From positions 186,001 to 250,000 of the forward strand of contig JAUCBJ010000877.1 in the NCBI GenBank assembly GCA_032718475.1: a stretch of DNA of 64,000 nucleotides, written 5' to 3'. The position numbers and the translations under genes are program-made. The DNA is from Nemertoderma westbladi. Its lineage: Eukaryota > Xenacoelomorpha > Nemertodermatida > Nemertodermatidae. Position 1 is the first letter of the stretch; each line of letters starts with the position of its first letter. A model generated the notes under the pieces. The model was not told the DNA's origin and searched no databases. It worked only from the letters and a program-made list of their open reading frames with translations. This document shows positions 30,511 through 39,620 of the stretch, one piece after another.

Positions 30511-33111
30511 CTATGTCCCAGTAAGGTGTAAATGGAGTAAACCGCTCCGATTGTTTATATGTTTATATGTTTCACCAATATTTGGTCTATACATTCCTAG
30601 GCCCCCTGGGCCCCTTGCCATGTCCTTACCCCCAACATTATTATATGCAGGTTTATCAGTTTCCCTACTGGGGTAAGATAGCCTAGGTAAAGTATCATAA
30701 TGTGGACCTACGGGGCTATGAATAGTTTCATTAGACCCCCTTTGGGTGTATGTCCCTGATGAAGTTGGGTTGTATGAAGGGCTTGCTGTTACTGGTAAAT
30801 ATTCTCTTATATTACTATTGTAATACACATTATCATCCCTAGGCCTCCATAGGGGTACTCGCGGTACCGGTACATTCGCAATGGAGTCTGCATGTCGAAC
30901 GTCCGATAAATTAAGTCGACCCCCTTCTGGAACTCTCGGCGGTCTATAATCACTCGCATTGGGGTTTAGGGTTGTTTGTTTATCTATGTCCGGCACTACT
31001 GTAGCTTGTTCTTGCTGGTCTACTGACTGATAGCCTACAGTAGCTGGCTGGCCTAGCCTACATAACGGATCGACGAGTTCATCCGAAGAGCGATCCTCCT
31101 GAGCCCTCGTCGCCCGCTCAGACTCGCCAGATTGCGTAAGTTGGCCAGTTCTTGCCCCCGGACATCCTTCGTAGTAGACTTCCTCCACTTTGCTACTGAC
31201 TCGAACCGACGTGCGATCTCCCGAGTCTCGCAATCGCTCCTCCCGATCCGACTCTTCGCGTGAAGCGATTTGATTACCACAGTACAACCTACTGCCGCTT
31301 GGCGGCACTGCAATGTCGTCTGTGTTATGTGTGGGTTGGTGTGAGTCACTGTCTATGTTATTAGACAGGACTGGTGCCTCCACATTACTTTGTATTATTA
31401 TTGGTGCAATTATATTAGCGTTTTTATTAGAATTTGCATTATATTGCAATAAATCAATATTTGGTGTTAAATTGTTATTTAAATTTCCATTTAAATTAAT
31501 ACAATTATCAGTATCTCGGCTCATCAGCCTTATACTGTCTCCTTCAGAGACTCCCTGTACTAACCCCTGTGTTGCAGGTAACCTGGCCGATGTCTGAACG
31601 GCTTGCCGCTGTACAAGGTATGTCGGCCGACGGCCTGCTGTCTGGTCTATGTCAACCAGTTGGGTTTGTTTATTTAATAGATTTAAATTATTAAATTCTA
31701 TGGGTTTATTTAATTCAACCCGATTATTTGTTTGCTTGCGGGCTGCGGCAACCTGCGCCAGACCGCACGGCACTGAGACACTTTGACTAACCTGGGTAGG
31801 GCGGGACACTGAACTACCATTCTCAGAGGCTGCTCGTAGACTAACTAACCGTTTTTGCTGTCGGGCCTCTAATTGTTGTTTCCTATTTTTCGCTAACCTG
31901 CGGGCCCTAACCCTTCTAGCCTTCTCTTCCCTCTCTAACTCCTGTTCTAGGAGTTCACCCTCCAGTTCCCGTTGTTCTATAAGGAACTGGGCATGTAGTT
32001 CTTCCTCCCTTACCCCCCTAGATGAAGCTACCGACATGTAGTTTGAGCAAACTTGGCTCGAAATAAAAGTCCCCCGATTGGACTCAACCTGGGAAACTGA
32101 ATCACTGGGTAGGAGCTCTGCTTCCGCTTCCCTCATCTCTCCCCCCAGTGGTACACTATCCCAATTTTTGGCGACAGCTGTCGCGGCTTCACCTACTACA
32201 ACCTTACCAACCCTGTATATACCTACCAGTTTATGCGTAATATACAGTACAGTAAGTAAGTTGGCTATATGGTCCGTTATTTGGTCACTTGCCACCTCCT
32301 GCTGATATTTATTGAGGTGCTCTATGTACAAGTTTACCTGCTCGACGGCCTCGTCAATGTTGAAGTTTAACGTACCCGTCTTGACCCCATCCTCCATACG
32401 GTCCCTAGCGCGTCTGTATTTCTGCGCCAGTTTCTCGACCTCACCTGTATCCCTAGAAGGAAGGGTCCCCTTCTCGATCGTAGATCGCGTTAGGCGTCGG
32501 GCGCGGGTGGGTTTAACGGGTGATCCAGTTCGTGTATCGCTCCGTGCTCCCCGCGGCTGCAATCGAACGACCGCGTCCTCGACCGTCGCTGCCCCCGCGG
32601 TGGCACCCGCAGGAGCACGTCTGTCGTCTGAATCGGAATGCTGCGGGCTCCCCCCATCAGGGCTCGGTGTCCTCGGCCGAACTGGGTGTTGCCCTGTTGT
32701 AGTTGGCAGTACCGGTCCAGTGCGCGAGTTCACCGCTGAACCGACGCGCCCTGGAACCGTGGATGTTTGGTTGATATCAGGTACATTGACTGACTCCGGT
32801 AAAACCGCCGAGTCAGAACATACCTCGGGTTGCGGGTCTCCTCCAATGGCCCCCTGGGAGCCGGGTTGATCCGCGTGGGATGAGTCTGACCATCCCTCGA
32901 ACTGGCTGTCTGCTGAGCCGGTTGGAGTCCCGTCTAAGTGGGACGAATGTTCGGGGCCTACCGTACTGGCTGTGCCCCGCCGGGTTTCTCCTGGGATACC
33001 GGTACTCATTATCGCTGCGGGACAACGTAGGTACTTAGCGCGGAGGCATTGGGCAGGGTACCGCACCGGTGACCGGTATGCTGGCTGTAAGCTGTTGTAA
33101 TTGCTGACCAC
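30511..33111 (-). CDS. Gag-like protein of the inner BEL element, atypical
   Basis: The 866-residue frame probably starts at the ATG at 33009 (MSTGIPGE), matching MSQG at the start of the outer gag. It has a Ser/Pro/Gly-rich N-terminal 180 residues, a helical domain (about 230-340), a strongly charged coiled coil (EEELHAQF...EKARRVRARRLAKNRKQQ, about 370-430), Asn/Gln-rich stretches and a long disordered tail. I do not find the DUF1759 domain of ordinary BEL gags. It stops 24 bp before the pol frame; an 8-bp tandem duplication (GTTTATAT twice, 30552-30567) accounts exactly for the frame difference, so gag and pol were probably one polyprotein. Confidence 0.85.
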   Translation of the reverse strand: MVSNYNSLQPAYRSPVRYPAQCLRAKYLRCPAAIMSTGIPGETRRGTASTVGPEHSSHLDGTPTGSADSQFEGWSDSSHADQPGSQGAIGGDPQPEVCSDSAVLPESVNVPDINQTSTVPGRVGSAVNSRTGPVLPTTTGQHPVRPRTPSPDGGSPQHSDSDDRRAPAGATAGAATVEDAVVRLQPRGARSDTRTGSPVKPTRARRLTRSTIEKGTLPSRDTGEVEKLAQKYRRARDRMEDGVKTGTLNFNIDEAVEQVNLYIEHLNKYQQEVASDQITDHIANLLTVLYITHKLVGIYRVGKVVVGEAATAVAKNWDSVPLGGEMREAEAELLPSDSVSQVESNRGTFISSQVCSNYMSVASSRGVREEELHAQFLIEQRELEGELLEQELEREEKARRVRARRLAKNRKQQLEARQQKRLVSLRAASENGSSVSRPTQVSQSVSVPCGLAQVAAARKQTNNRVELNKPIEFNNLNLLNKQTQLVDIDQTAGRRPTYLVQRQAVQTSARLPATQGLVQGVSEGDSIRLMSRDTDNCINLNGNLNNNLTPNIDLLQYNANSNKNANIIAPIIIQSNVEAPVLSNNIDSDSHQPTHNTDDIAVPPSGSRLYCGNQIASREESDREERLRDSGDRTSVRVSSKVEEVYYEGCPGARTGQLTQSGESERATRAQEDRSSDELVDPLCRLGQPATVGYQSVDQQEQATVVPDIDKQTTLNPNASDYRPPRVPEGGRLNLSDVRHADSIANVPVPRVPLWRPRDDNVYYNSNIREYLPVTASPSYNPTSSGTYTQRGSNETIHSPVGPHYDTLPRLSYPSRETDKPAYNNVGGKDMARGPGGLGMYRPNIGETYKHINNRSGLLHLHLTGT

Positions 33112-33314
33112 GTACTGCCGTAGGGCTAGGCAACAGTTCGTAGGCCTACCCTACTACAACGACAGCGTTTTTTTTACCGTAATTACCGGTGACCGGACCG
33201 GTACGCACTTACAGTTCTGTCGTTGATCGCTCCTTTTACTTTTACCTAGCTGGGTGCCTAGAGATGTTGAAGAAGCAGTTTTTAGCAGCCCTATCCGGAC
33301 AATGCTTCTACTTT

Positions 33315-33855
33315 TATTCCCCACTGCTGGCTGATGAACCTGTGAGCCGCTAATAACGCGTAGCTCCCGCCCTTCCCGAACCCATGATAATAAAGTTGAA
33401 TAGATCTTAGAATGATGTTGTTATGCATAAGTGAGTTTTATGGGCCGGTCTGTGAGTGACTGATGTTGAATGTCTGAAAAGGCAGAAACTACGGTAGAAG
33501 CAATGGCACGCTGTCAGGTACACTGCAGAAGGAATAATGTAGAGGTTGAGAAACGCCCGGCCTTATAGGTTCTGGCGGTAGAACCGTTAGCGAATGGGAG
33601 ACAACAGCCACTCACAGAGCGCGGTATGATATACACCTATAAATAGCACCCAATCATGACACAGTAATACCATGGCTACGCTACACCTACTGTAAGGGCC
33701 GGTGGCAATGCTGTAATAGGTGAAGCGGCCGAAATGGTAGAACTATTGGTATTGTGGGTAGTTAAATGGGGAAAGAGAGATGAGGGAATATTGGAAATTG
33801 AAGCCCCTACCCATATAATGGTTCTTATGGCCGGGATGGCTGGGCTACGGTCACA
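33315..33855 (-). repeat. 5' LTR of the inner BEL element
   Basis: 541 bp, same ends as 23396-23936 and flanked on the right by CTACA (33856-33860). Transcription should start in it and run leftwards. Confidence 0.95.
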
Positions 33856-33860
33856 CTACA

Positions 33861-35601
33861 TCCCGTCGGGAAGTTTCTCTTCGATCCCCTATCCTGCTCT
33901 CGTCTTTGTATCGGTACATCCTGTACCGCTCTCCTGGCGTGCGGTGCGTTTCTCCGGGGCGACGGCAATCTCCCGAAGTTCGACCCCACTCGCTACTAAT
34001 CTCTCGTGGTGGGGCGCCCGTAGCCCCCCCCCCCCCCCCCCCCCCACTCGCCACATCTTACTTCACTATCTCTTACTTCACTTTTACACCCCTCTCTAGT
34101 CGACGCACTGTCTCTACTGCGGCTGGGTCTATTCACCCCCGCCTCTCTTTCTACTACTGCGTGGCCTACCAGGCCCACCTCGGGTTGACTCAACCCCTTC
34201 TCTCTCTGCCTACTAACTACATGGCCTACCAGGCCCTCATTTGCCGGATTATGCACATCCGACACGCTCATATTAATAGCACCATTCCCAATATTATTTG
34301 TTAAATCAATTAAATCCCCTAAATCAATTAAATTATTAGAATTTGAAACGGGATTATTATTTAAATTATTTAAATTAGAATTATTATTATTTCCTAAATT
34401 TAAATTATTATTCGAATTATCTGAATTATCCTGAATATTTGAATTAATATTATTATTTGAATTTAAATTTAAATTTAAATTACCGGGTAAAATATTTCCT
34501 GTAATAAAGGGATTAGGGTTATTTACTACGGTACTATTAATATTAACATTTTCTAACCTACTGTCATTACCCCCCCCCCCCCCCCCCGCCCGTACGGTCA
34601 CACCAGTCTTGGGTCTGTCGTCCGGTCCCTGAAAGTGGGGTATTAACAAACGTTCCTCTCTCTCCATCCTCACGCAAACCTTGCTTGGCCAACTCTGTCT
34701 CTCTCGCAACCCTCTCAAGTCTTCTCGCCTCGCGCTCTCTTCGCTCACTCGCCCTTTTTGCCTCGCGCTCTTCACGCTGACACGCCAGATTTATCTCCCA
34801 CACCCTTCTTTCTTTTGTGGAGGATGTAGCAGACTTATCGGTTGCGACGGACTCCCGTCGCCCCTCCGTCCTACTAACTTTCCCCCGCTCTCCGGGGTTT
34901 CCTTCGACTGACGAGACCGAATCCTCGGGGTTAACCTCGGATTCGCCCTCCTGCGGTCTCCTCCAACCCACTAATTTTATTCCCCGGGCATCGACTAAGT
35001 ATGGCCCTATGTACACTACACTAGGCTCCATACCCCTACATTCCCATAACTCGAACAGTTCGCTGGCAACCCCTCTCGCTCTCTCATCGGCTAGTTCTCC
35101 CTGCCCAAAACGCACTAGGAAATCAAAATGTCTGTTCGACTCACCTAGCCGCTTTCCTAACATCACCTGGTCTATCCTGGCCCCTCCCCTAGCTTCCCTC
35201 AGTTGCTTTCGAGTCGCGTTGTAGGCCCGTCGGAGTCGGTCGCTAACCCCGACGTCCTCGTCGCCGACGTATCCTCTATCCCTCCGTGTCCAGCATCGTA
35301 CCGTCCGCCCCACCGTCGCCGTTCCGGTGGGCCGTCCGTCGCCCTCGGCCTGTGGCTGGCCGGCGACATCGGTACGTCGACCCTCGCTCCGCGTCGACTC
35401 ATCTTTCTCTTCTCCCGACTCGTCTCTCCTTTCTCTCGACTCGTCTTCTGGTTCCAGATGGCCCCCCTCATCCTGAATTGCCGGATCGCCCGTTGTGGAT
35501 GGCTCCGGTGTTGTGGGCCGGTACCGTCTAGTCGCGGCCTCGCGGATCGTTAGATTGTCGTCCGGGGTCCGCGGCGGTGTCATCTCTCTCCCTTGGCTCA
35601 T
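33861..35601 (-). pseudogene. Outer BEL gag, N-terminal and middle parts
   Basis: Translation probably begins at the ATG at 35601 (MSQGREMTPP). Three open frames follow one another: 35601 to 34588, 34569 to 34046, and 34023 to 33861. Each frame change falls exactly in a long C run on the plus strand (34570-34587, 18 C; 34024-34045, 22 C), so a single ORF with variable homopolymer length is likely. The order of features repeats that of the inner gag: acidic N terminus, helical domain, the phrase EDSVSSVEGN (DSVSQVESN in the inner gag), a charged Arg/Glu coiled coil, then an Asn-rich stretch. The gene is cut at 33861 by the inner element and continues at 23390. Confidence 0.75.
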
Positions 35602-35686
35602 CTTTGGCAGTCGCGGCAGGCCTAGAATTAAGACTGTGCCAAAGATACACAACTCAGACAGTTCGGCAGCTCTTAGAAATTAAGAC

Positions 35687-36251
35687 TGTGACGGGATCCG
35701 AGAGGATCCCGGTTTATCCGGTGTCGTTTATGTACGCGTCAGGCCACACTGTGTGGTTGGAAAAGAGTTTGTGTTGTTCTAGTGTTGTTGTTAATGATAT
35801 AAGATATATATGTGGTACAATGTACAGATGTAGGTACAATAGCAGATAGCGGTAATACACGTTAATAGACCGGTAATATGGGTGACGGCGGCGACGGTCT
35901 TGATTGGCACCATACTGCTGTGACTGCACTGAGATAACTGAATGAATGATACGCAACTGGTAGTATATATTGCACGGTTGGCCATATTGCTGTACCCAGT
36001 CGATGCTTCCCCCCTATTGGCTAATAACCCTGTTGTCGCCCTTCTGCTTCCCCTGTAGGGTTTCCCTTCGCCCCTGTTGCTCTCTCTCTCTCTCTCAGGG
36101 GTATAACCCCTGACCCTCATTGTGTGTGTGTGTGCCTTTCTCCTTCCCACTTTGTTGTGGTGACACGAGGTTGATTGCTCACCCTCGTGTTCCCCAATAT
36201 TGCTTAACGGCTCACTTTATGGGGTGGTTAGCGGAATTGGATAAGCTAACA
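35687..36251 (-). repeat. 5' LTR of the outer BEL element
   Basis: 565 bp, TGTGACGGGA...AGCTAACA on the plus strand, followed by the TATAT target duplication. It differs from its partner at roughly a dozen places, so the outer insertion is older than the inner one. Confidence 0.93.
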
Positions 36252-36420
36252 TATATTGCTTAAGAGTTCTAAGGGGCGAGCCATGAGGCAAGATGTTTGA
36301 GACTTATTTAGATATATTATTACTTAATTTTGACCCTTCAATCGGTATCTATTACAATATGGGCTATATTTTTTGCAGAGTCACAGAGTAGTCTGAAGTT
36401 CCCCAGTCTGCCGCTAGACC
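36252..36420. repeat. Degenerate tandem repeat, right part
   Basis: This continues the repeat interrupted at 20330: TATATTGCTTAAGAG, GGGGCGAGCCATGAGGCAAG and GTCTGCCGCTAGA all occur in the units at 19857-20330. Confidence 0.8.
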
Positions 36421-36498
36421 AGTCTATGCCTCAGTGAGGCATAGTGCCTCACTGAGGCATAGACTATGCCTCACTGAGGCACTGAGGCATAGACTATG
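36421..36498. repeat. Cluster of TGCCTCA palindromes
   Basis: Short perfect palindromes with the same stem follow one another, e.g. TATGCCTCAGTGAGGCATA (36425-36443) and TGCCTCACTGAGGCA just after. The outer TAGACTATG/CATAGACTA phrases also repeat. Confidence 0.8.
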
Positions 36499-36504
36499 AC
36501 TCAT

Positions 36505-36582
36505 AAGGGTCTAAGGCTGATCATTTGCTTAGTTTTCTAATTAGAAGGTCGTGAGTTCGAACCCTAGAAGAGCATTATTCTT
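36505..36582 (+). mobile_element. tRNA-derived SINE-like remnant
   Basis: The phrase AAGGTCGTGAGTTCGAACCC contains an RNA polymerase III B-box, and about 45 bp upstream TCTAAGGCTGATC is in the position of an A-box. The T-arm and acceptor do not pair properly, so this is not a functional tRNA. Confidence 0.45.
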
Positions 36583-36814
36583 TTTCCTAGCTCTAGGCTG
36601 ACTCTAGTGTACACTAGCTTTAACTCTCCCAGCTATAGTGATAGTATGGAACCTTGGGAGTTAATGTGAGTAAAGGCCAAGAGATTAGACTTTAGGTTGC
36701 CTCCATTGATTCACTCTTCTTAACTTTATAAAATTACTCAACCCTTACTTAAAGTTTTAAAAATTATGACTTAGTCGACCAATTTTCCAAAGTATATTAT
36801 AAAAACATATAATT

Positions 36815-36980
36815 TCTTGAATAAATAGACCTAATAGTAATAAATATTGTGGGGTAAATACATGTATAATACTAATATATTTATTATGGATAAATAGTCC
36901 TAATACTAATACAATTGTTATGGATAAATAGTCCTAATACTAATATAATTGTTTTGGATAAATAGACCTAATACTATTAT
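36815..36980. repeat. AT-rich tandem repeat of about 36 bp
   Basis: GGATAAATAG(T/A)CCTAATACTAAT recurs about four times with increasing divergence to the left. Confidence 0.75.
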
Positions 36981-37099
36981 GAAAGGAACTCAAACAAACA
37001 AATGTCAATAGCGTCGTCCTGTGCGGGCATATACTGAACGAGAGTTTTTTTTATCGAAAATTATCGAATTATTATTTTATTTTTTATAATTTATTATTT

Positions 37100-38110
37100 T
37101 ATCGAATTTTCTTCGAAAATTAGTAAAAGCTGGTTGATTTACTTTACTTTCATCTTCCTCATTACCCAACTGTTTCTTAATTTTATTCAATTGTTCATTA
37201 ATTTTCAGTAATTTACTTTTATTTCCCAGAACCTGTCTTAATAATATTAAGAAAATGAGGAAAATAGAGAAGAGATATTATCTCTTCTCTATTTTCCTCA
37301 TTTTCTTCCATTTGTTTAATAACTTTCCGCATTTGATTTTTGTTTCAATATCTCTTCTTTATTTTCATGTTTCTCTTCTAAATGTTTAATAAATTTCTGT
37401 AATTTAATTTTACTTCCTAGAACTTGGGTCAATGTCGCCTCTTTATTTTCTTCATTTTCCTTCAAATGTTTAATAATTTTCCGCAATTGATTCTTATTTC
37501 CAAGTAATTGCCTCTTTATTTCCTCATTATCATCATTTTCATCCTCTTCTCCGCTTCCCTGCCTTCACTTTCTTCACCCTCTTTCTGACCTTCACTTTCT
37601 TCATCCTCTTCCCCGTCTTCACTTTCTTCATCCTCTTCCTGTTCTTCACTTTCTTCATTCTCTTCCTGACCTTCGCTATCTTCACCCTCTTCTTGACCTT
37701 CACTTTCTTCATCCTCTTCCTGATCTTCACTTTCTTCGTTCTCAACTTCACTCTCTTCAACTTCATCCTGACCCTCACTATTTCCATTCTCCATTCATCA
37801 TCCTCTTCTTCTCCATCTTTCTCACTCAAATTTTCCTCATTTTCTAGGGGTAACTATTTTTGTATCCCTTTCAAAATATTCATAACTTTATGAAATTTAT
37901 TTTCCATTGTTTGTTTTATATTTAATATATCACGCTCATCTCTCTTTTTCTTTTCATCTTCACTAAAAATATCTTCGGATTTTTTTAAATTTTTTTGGTA
38001 ACGGAGCCATTAGTTTTTCCTTTCTTCTATGTGTTTCCATATGACGAGATAAATTGTCTTGTCTCATTTCTTTATTACAAACCAAACAACTTTCATGTCT
38101 ATGCATTATA
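37100..38110 (-). pseudogene. Broken gene: C2H2 finger, acidic repeats, coiled coil
   Basis: Reading the minus strand: at about 38100-38035 a C2H2 zinc finger (CLVCNKEMRQDNLSRHMETH) is followed by KEKLMAPLP; then, in a shifted frame, a lysine/glutamate-rich helix (about 38000-37860, ending at a stop); then about nine 30-bp repeats encoding ESE(G/D)QEEDE-type acidic units (37794-37560, open in two frames); then Leu/Ile heptad repeats such as GNKNQLRKIIKHLKENEEN (37530-37130). I take these as parts of one decayed gene, possibly from a mobile element that carries such N-terminal fingers. I cannot name the family. Confidence 0.45.
37249..37307. repeat. 59-bp perfect palindrome
   Basis: Two 29-bp arms are exact reverse complements around a single T. 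The arms contain AAAATGAGGAAAATAGAGAA. It lies inside the coiled-coil region and breaks that reading frame, so it is probably an inverted duplication of a short coding stretch. Confidence 0.95.
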
Positions 38111-38396
38111 GCAATGTCAATTGATATTATTGAATTTTAGCTAAATGATTTTACAAAATTTTAAATAAATACAACTTTTACGAAAATAAATAAAACTTTT
38201 TAATATAAAACTTAGAGAATGACTGGGAATGCGTTGAACGGGGGCTATTATAGAGGGAGGCTAGAATGGATTATCCAATCAGAGTGCGAGGGTGAGTTAG
38301 GCAGCCAATCAGGACTCGAGGGAGGAAAGTTAGACAGCCAATGAGAGAGCAGATGCGAGTACAGTGGTAAAGCGCCCGCCCATCCATGGTGAGAGA
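38111..38396. other. Spacer
   Basis: It contains two related phrases (CCAATCAGAGTGCGAGG and CCAATCAGGACTCGAGG, also CCAATGAGAGAGC) but no gene. Confidence 0.4.
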
Positions 38397-38455
38397 GGGC
38401 TGTTGCGCTGTCAGTCAGAGAGGTAACAGCCCTTGGGGTAAGGATTTACCTCTGG
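38397..38455 (+). repeat. Short hairpin repeat next to the BEL insertion site
   Basis: GGGCTGTT...AACAGCCC and GGTAAGGATTTACC form two adjacent hairpins. The same pair occurs inverted at 54706-54775. The BEL element inserted 5 bp after this unit. Confidence 0.7.
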
Positions 38456-38460
38456 GACCT

Positions 38461-39620
38461 TGTAAAAGCTTTTGCGTAATTAGCCAGTTATTTTCCCGTA
38501 AAGTACTCTGTAGTTGGTGTTTTAGAGGACATAAAAGCCATTTCTTCTGTATGTGTACTTTAAAGGACATAATCCGTAATTTCGTGACGCAATAGCTGGA
38601 TACTCTTGAAAACAGTGTCGCTACCATGACGACGGCTAACAGCTGATATTGCCACGTAGAACATTTCTTTGTTTCTTTGTTCTCTCTTAGTTCAGTCAGC
38701 CAATCAGAGCATTTTTATGGCTCTTGTAGAGAAATTTCCTAGAAATCACGCAATGCTGTATGGGCAGTGTTATCATTCAGTCCTGAGCGAAGGAAGAACG
38801 GCTTTGGAGTATTTTTGTGCTTTTCTGCTTTAGCCTTACACTAGTAGGCTTAATTATAAGGACATATATCCGTTATCAAACCAACTGGGTAACTCAATGT
38901 TATCTGCACTGGTTAACACTGGTTAACTGGCCCATACTGTGCAACTTAACTTAACATTACTGCTTTGCTGTCGGTTATTCATTATATTTGTTGATGAATT
39001 ATTATATTTGGAATAACGAGAAATAACCCCGAAACCCAATATTCTTGATATACCGAAGGTAAGAGAGAAAGGTTACATATAACGATTGCGACTTATGTTA
39101 AAGTGGTTTGAAGTGAATCTAATGTTATTTGATAGACCCTACATGAGTCGGTCTGTGTTCCTTTTATACGTGACTAAAATCAGTGAAGATCGGCAGATTA
39201 GTATGCAGTATTGTGCAGCATTGTGTATGAGTGAGACTGATAACGAAGCATTTCCTAAAGAATGCGCCATATATGTGAATTGTAACTAAGCCATATCGTT
39301 GTGAGTAGTTTAAGTCATAACTCTGTTTATATAGATAGAGCGCCACGTCCTAAAGGAACTGTTAATATTCCCCGAAGGTGAATAATATTGTCAGAGATTA
39401 TATAATACTGTCAGTCGAATAATACATTAGGCTTACATAGCAATACGATTAAGCCGTCGAAGTCAATCTCCCGGGTATATCCAACGGGTGAATGATCGCG
39501 CACAGATTGGTTTCAACTAGTGTAGTGAATCAAATACTTGTCAGAGGCTAAAGCGATTTATTATCTAGAAGACATCCTAATTTGGCGGGTTAAACTGCCA
39601 AAAGTCTGAAAGCGCGAACA
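38461..39620 (+). repeat. 5' LTR of BEL copy 2 (1160 bp)
   Basis: Ends TGTAAAAGC...GCGCGAACA. Compared with the 3' LTR it lacks 39 bp between GTAGTTGG and TGTTTTAG, with TGG present at both edges of the lost segment. Confidence 0.95.

Larger units (their letters stand above)
23396..33855 (-). mobile_element. Complete BEL/Pao element nested in the gag of the outer element
   Basis: Two 541-bp LTRs (23396-23936 and 33315-33855) differ at only one position that I found (C at 23621, T at 33540), so the insertion is very young. The target duplication CTACA is at 23391-23395 and 33856-33860. On the coding strand the LTR starts TGTGACC and ends GGGGAATA, so the 3' terminus is TA and not the usual CA. 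The internal order is gag (33111-30511), protease-RT-RNase H-integrase (30487-26168), then 2.2 kb of hairpin-rich non-coding DNA and a purine tract. Only an 8-bp duplication at the gag/pol junction breaks an otherwise continuous coding unit. Confidence 0.95.
20331..36251 (-). mobile_element. Pol-less BEL-type LTR element hosting a second BEL element
   Basis: Two near-identical LTRs (20331-20891 and 35687-36251) with TG...CA ends are flanked by the 5-bp duplication TATAT (20326-20330 and 36252-36256). The sequence on both sides joins to a phrase (GAAGTTATATTGCTTAAGAG) that exists uninterrupted at about 20087, showing the empty site. The coding strand is minus: a purine tract lies next to the left LTR and gag begins near the right LTR. 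Without the inserted element the copy is only about 5.5 kb and has gag but no protease, RT or integrase, so it is non-autonomous. The family placement is inferred from gag architecture shared with the inner BEL element. Confidence 0.9.

Noticed and set aside
30540-30570. Programmed ribosomal frameshift between gag and pol
   Set aside because: No slippery heptamer is evident, and an exact 8-bp tandem duplication explains the offset more simply.
33396-33420. Hammerhead motif in the inner BEL LTR (GGCTGATGAACC)
   Set aside because: Only CTGATGA is present; no GAAA with a second stem at the right distance.
36505-36582. Functional tRNA gene
   Set aside because: The B-box is good, but the T-arm, anticodon arm and acceptor stem do not pair.
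37516-37829. Two acidic or basic repeat proteins on the minus strand taken as real genes
   Set aside because: They are the same 30-bp repeats read in two frames; only as part of a decayed longer gene do they make sense.
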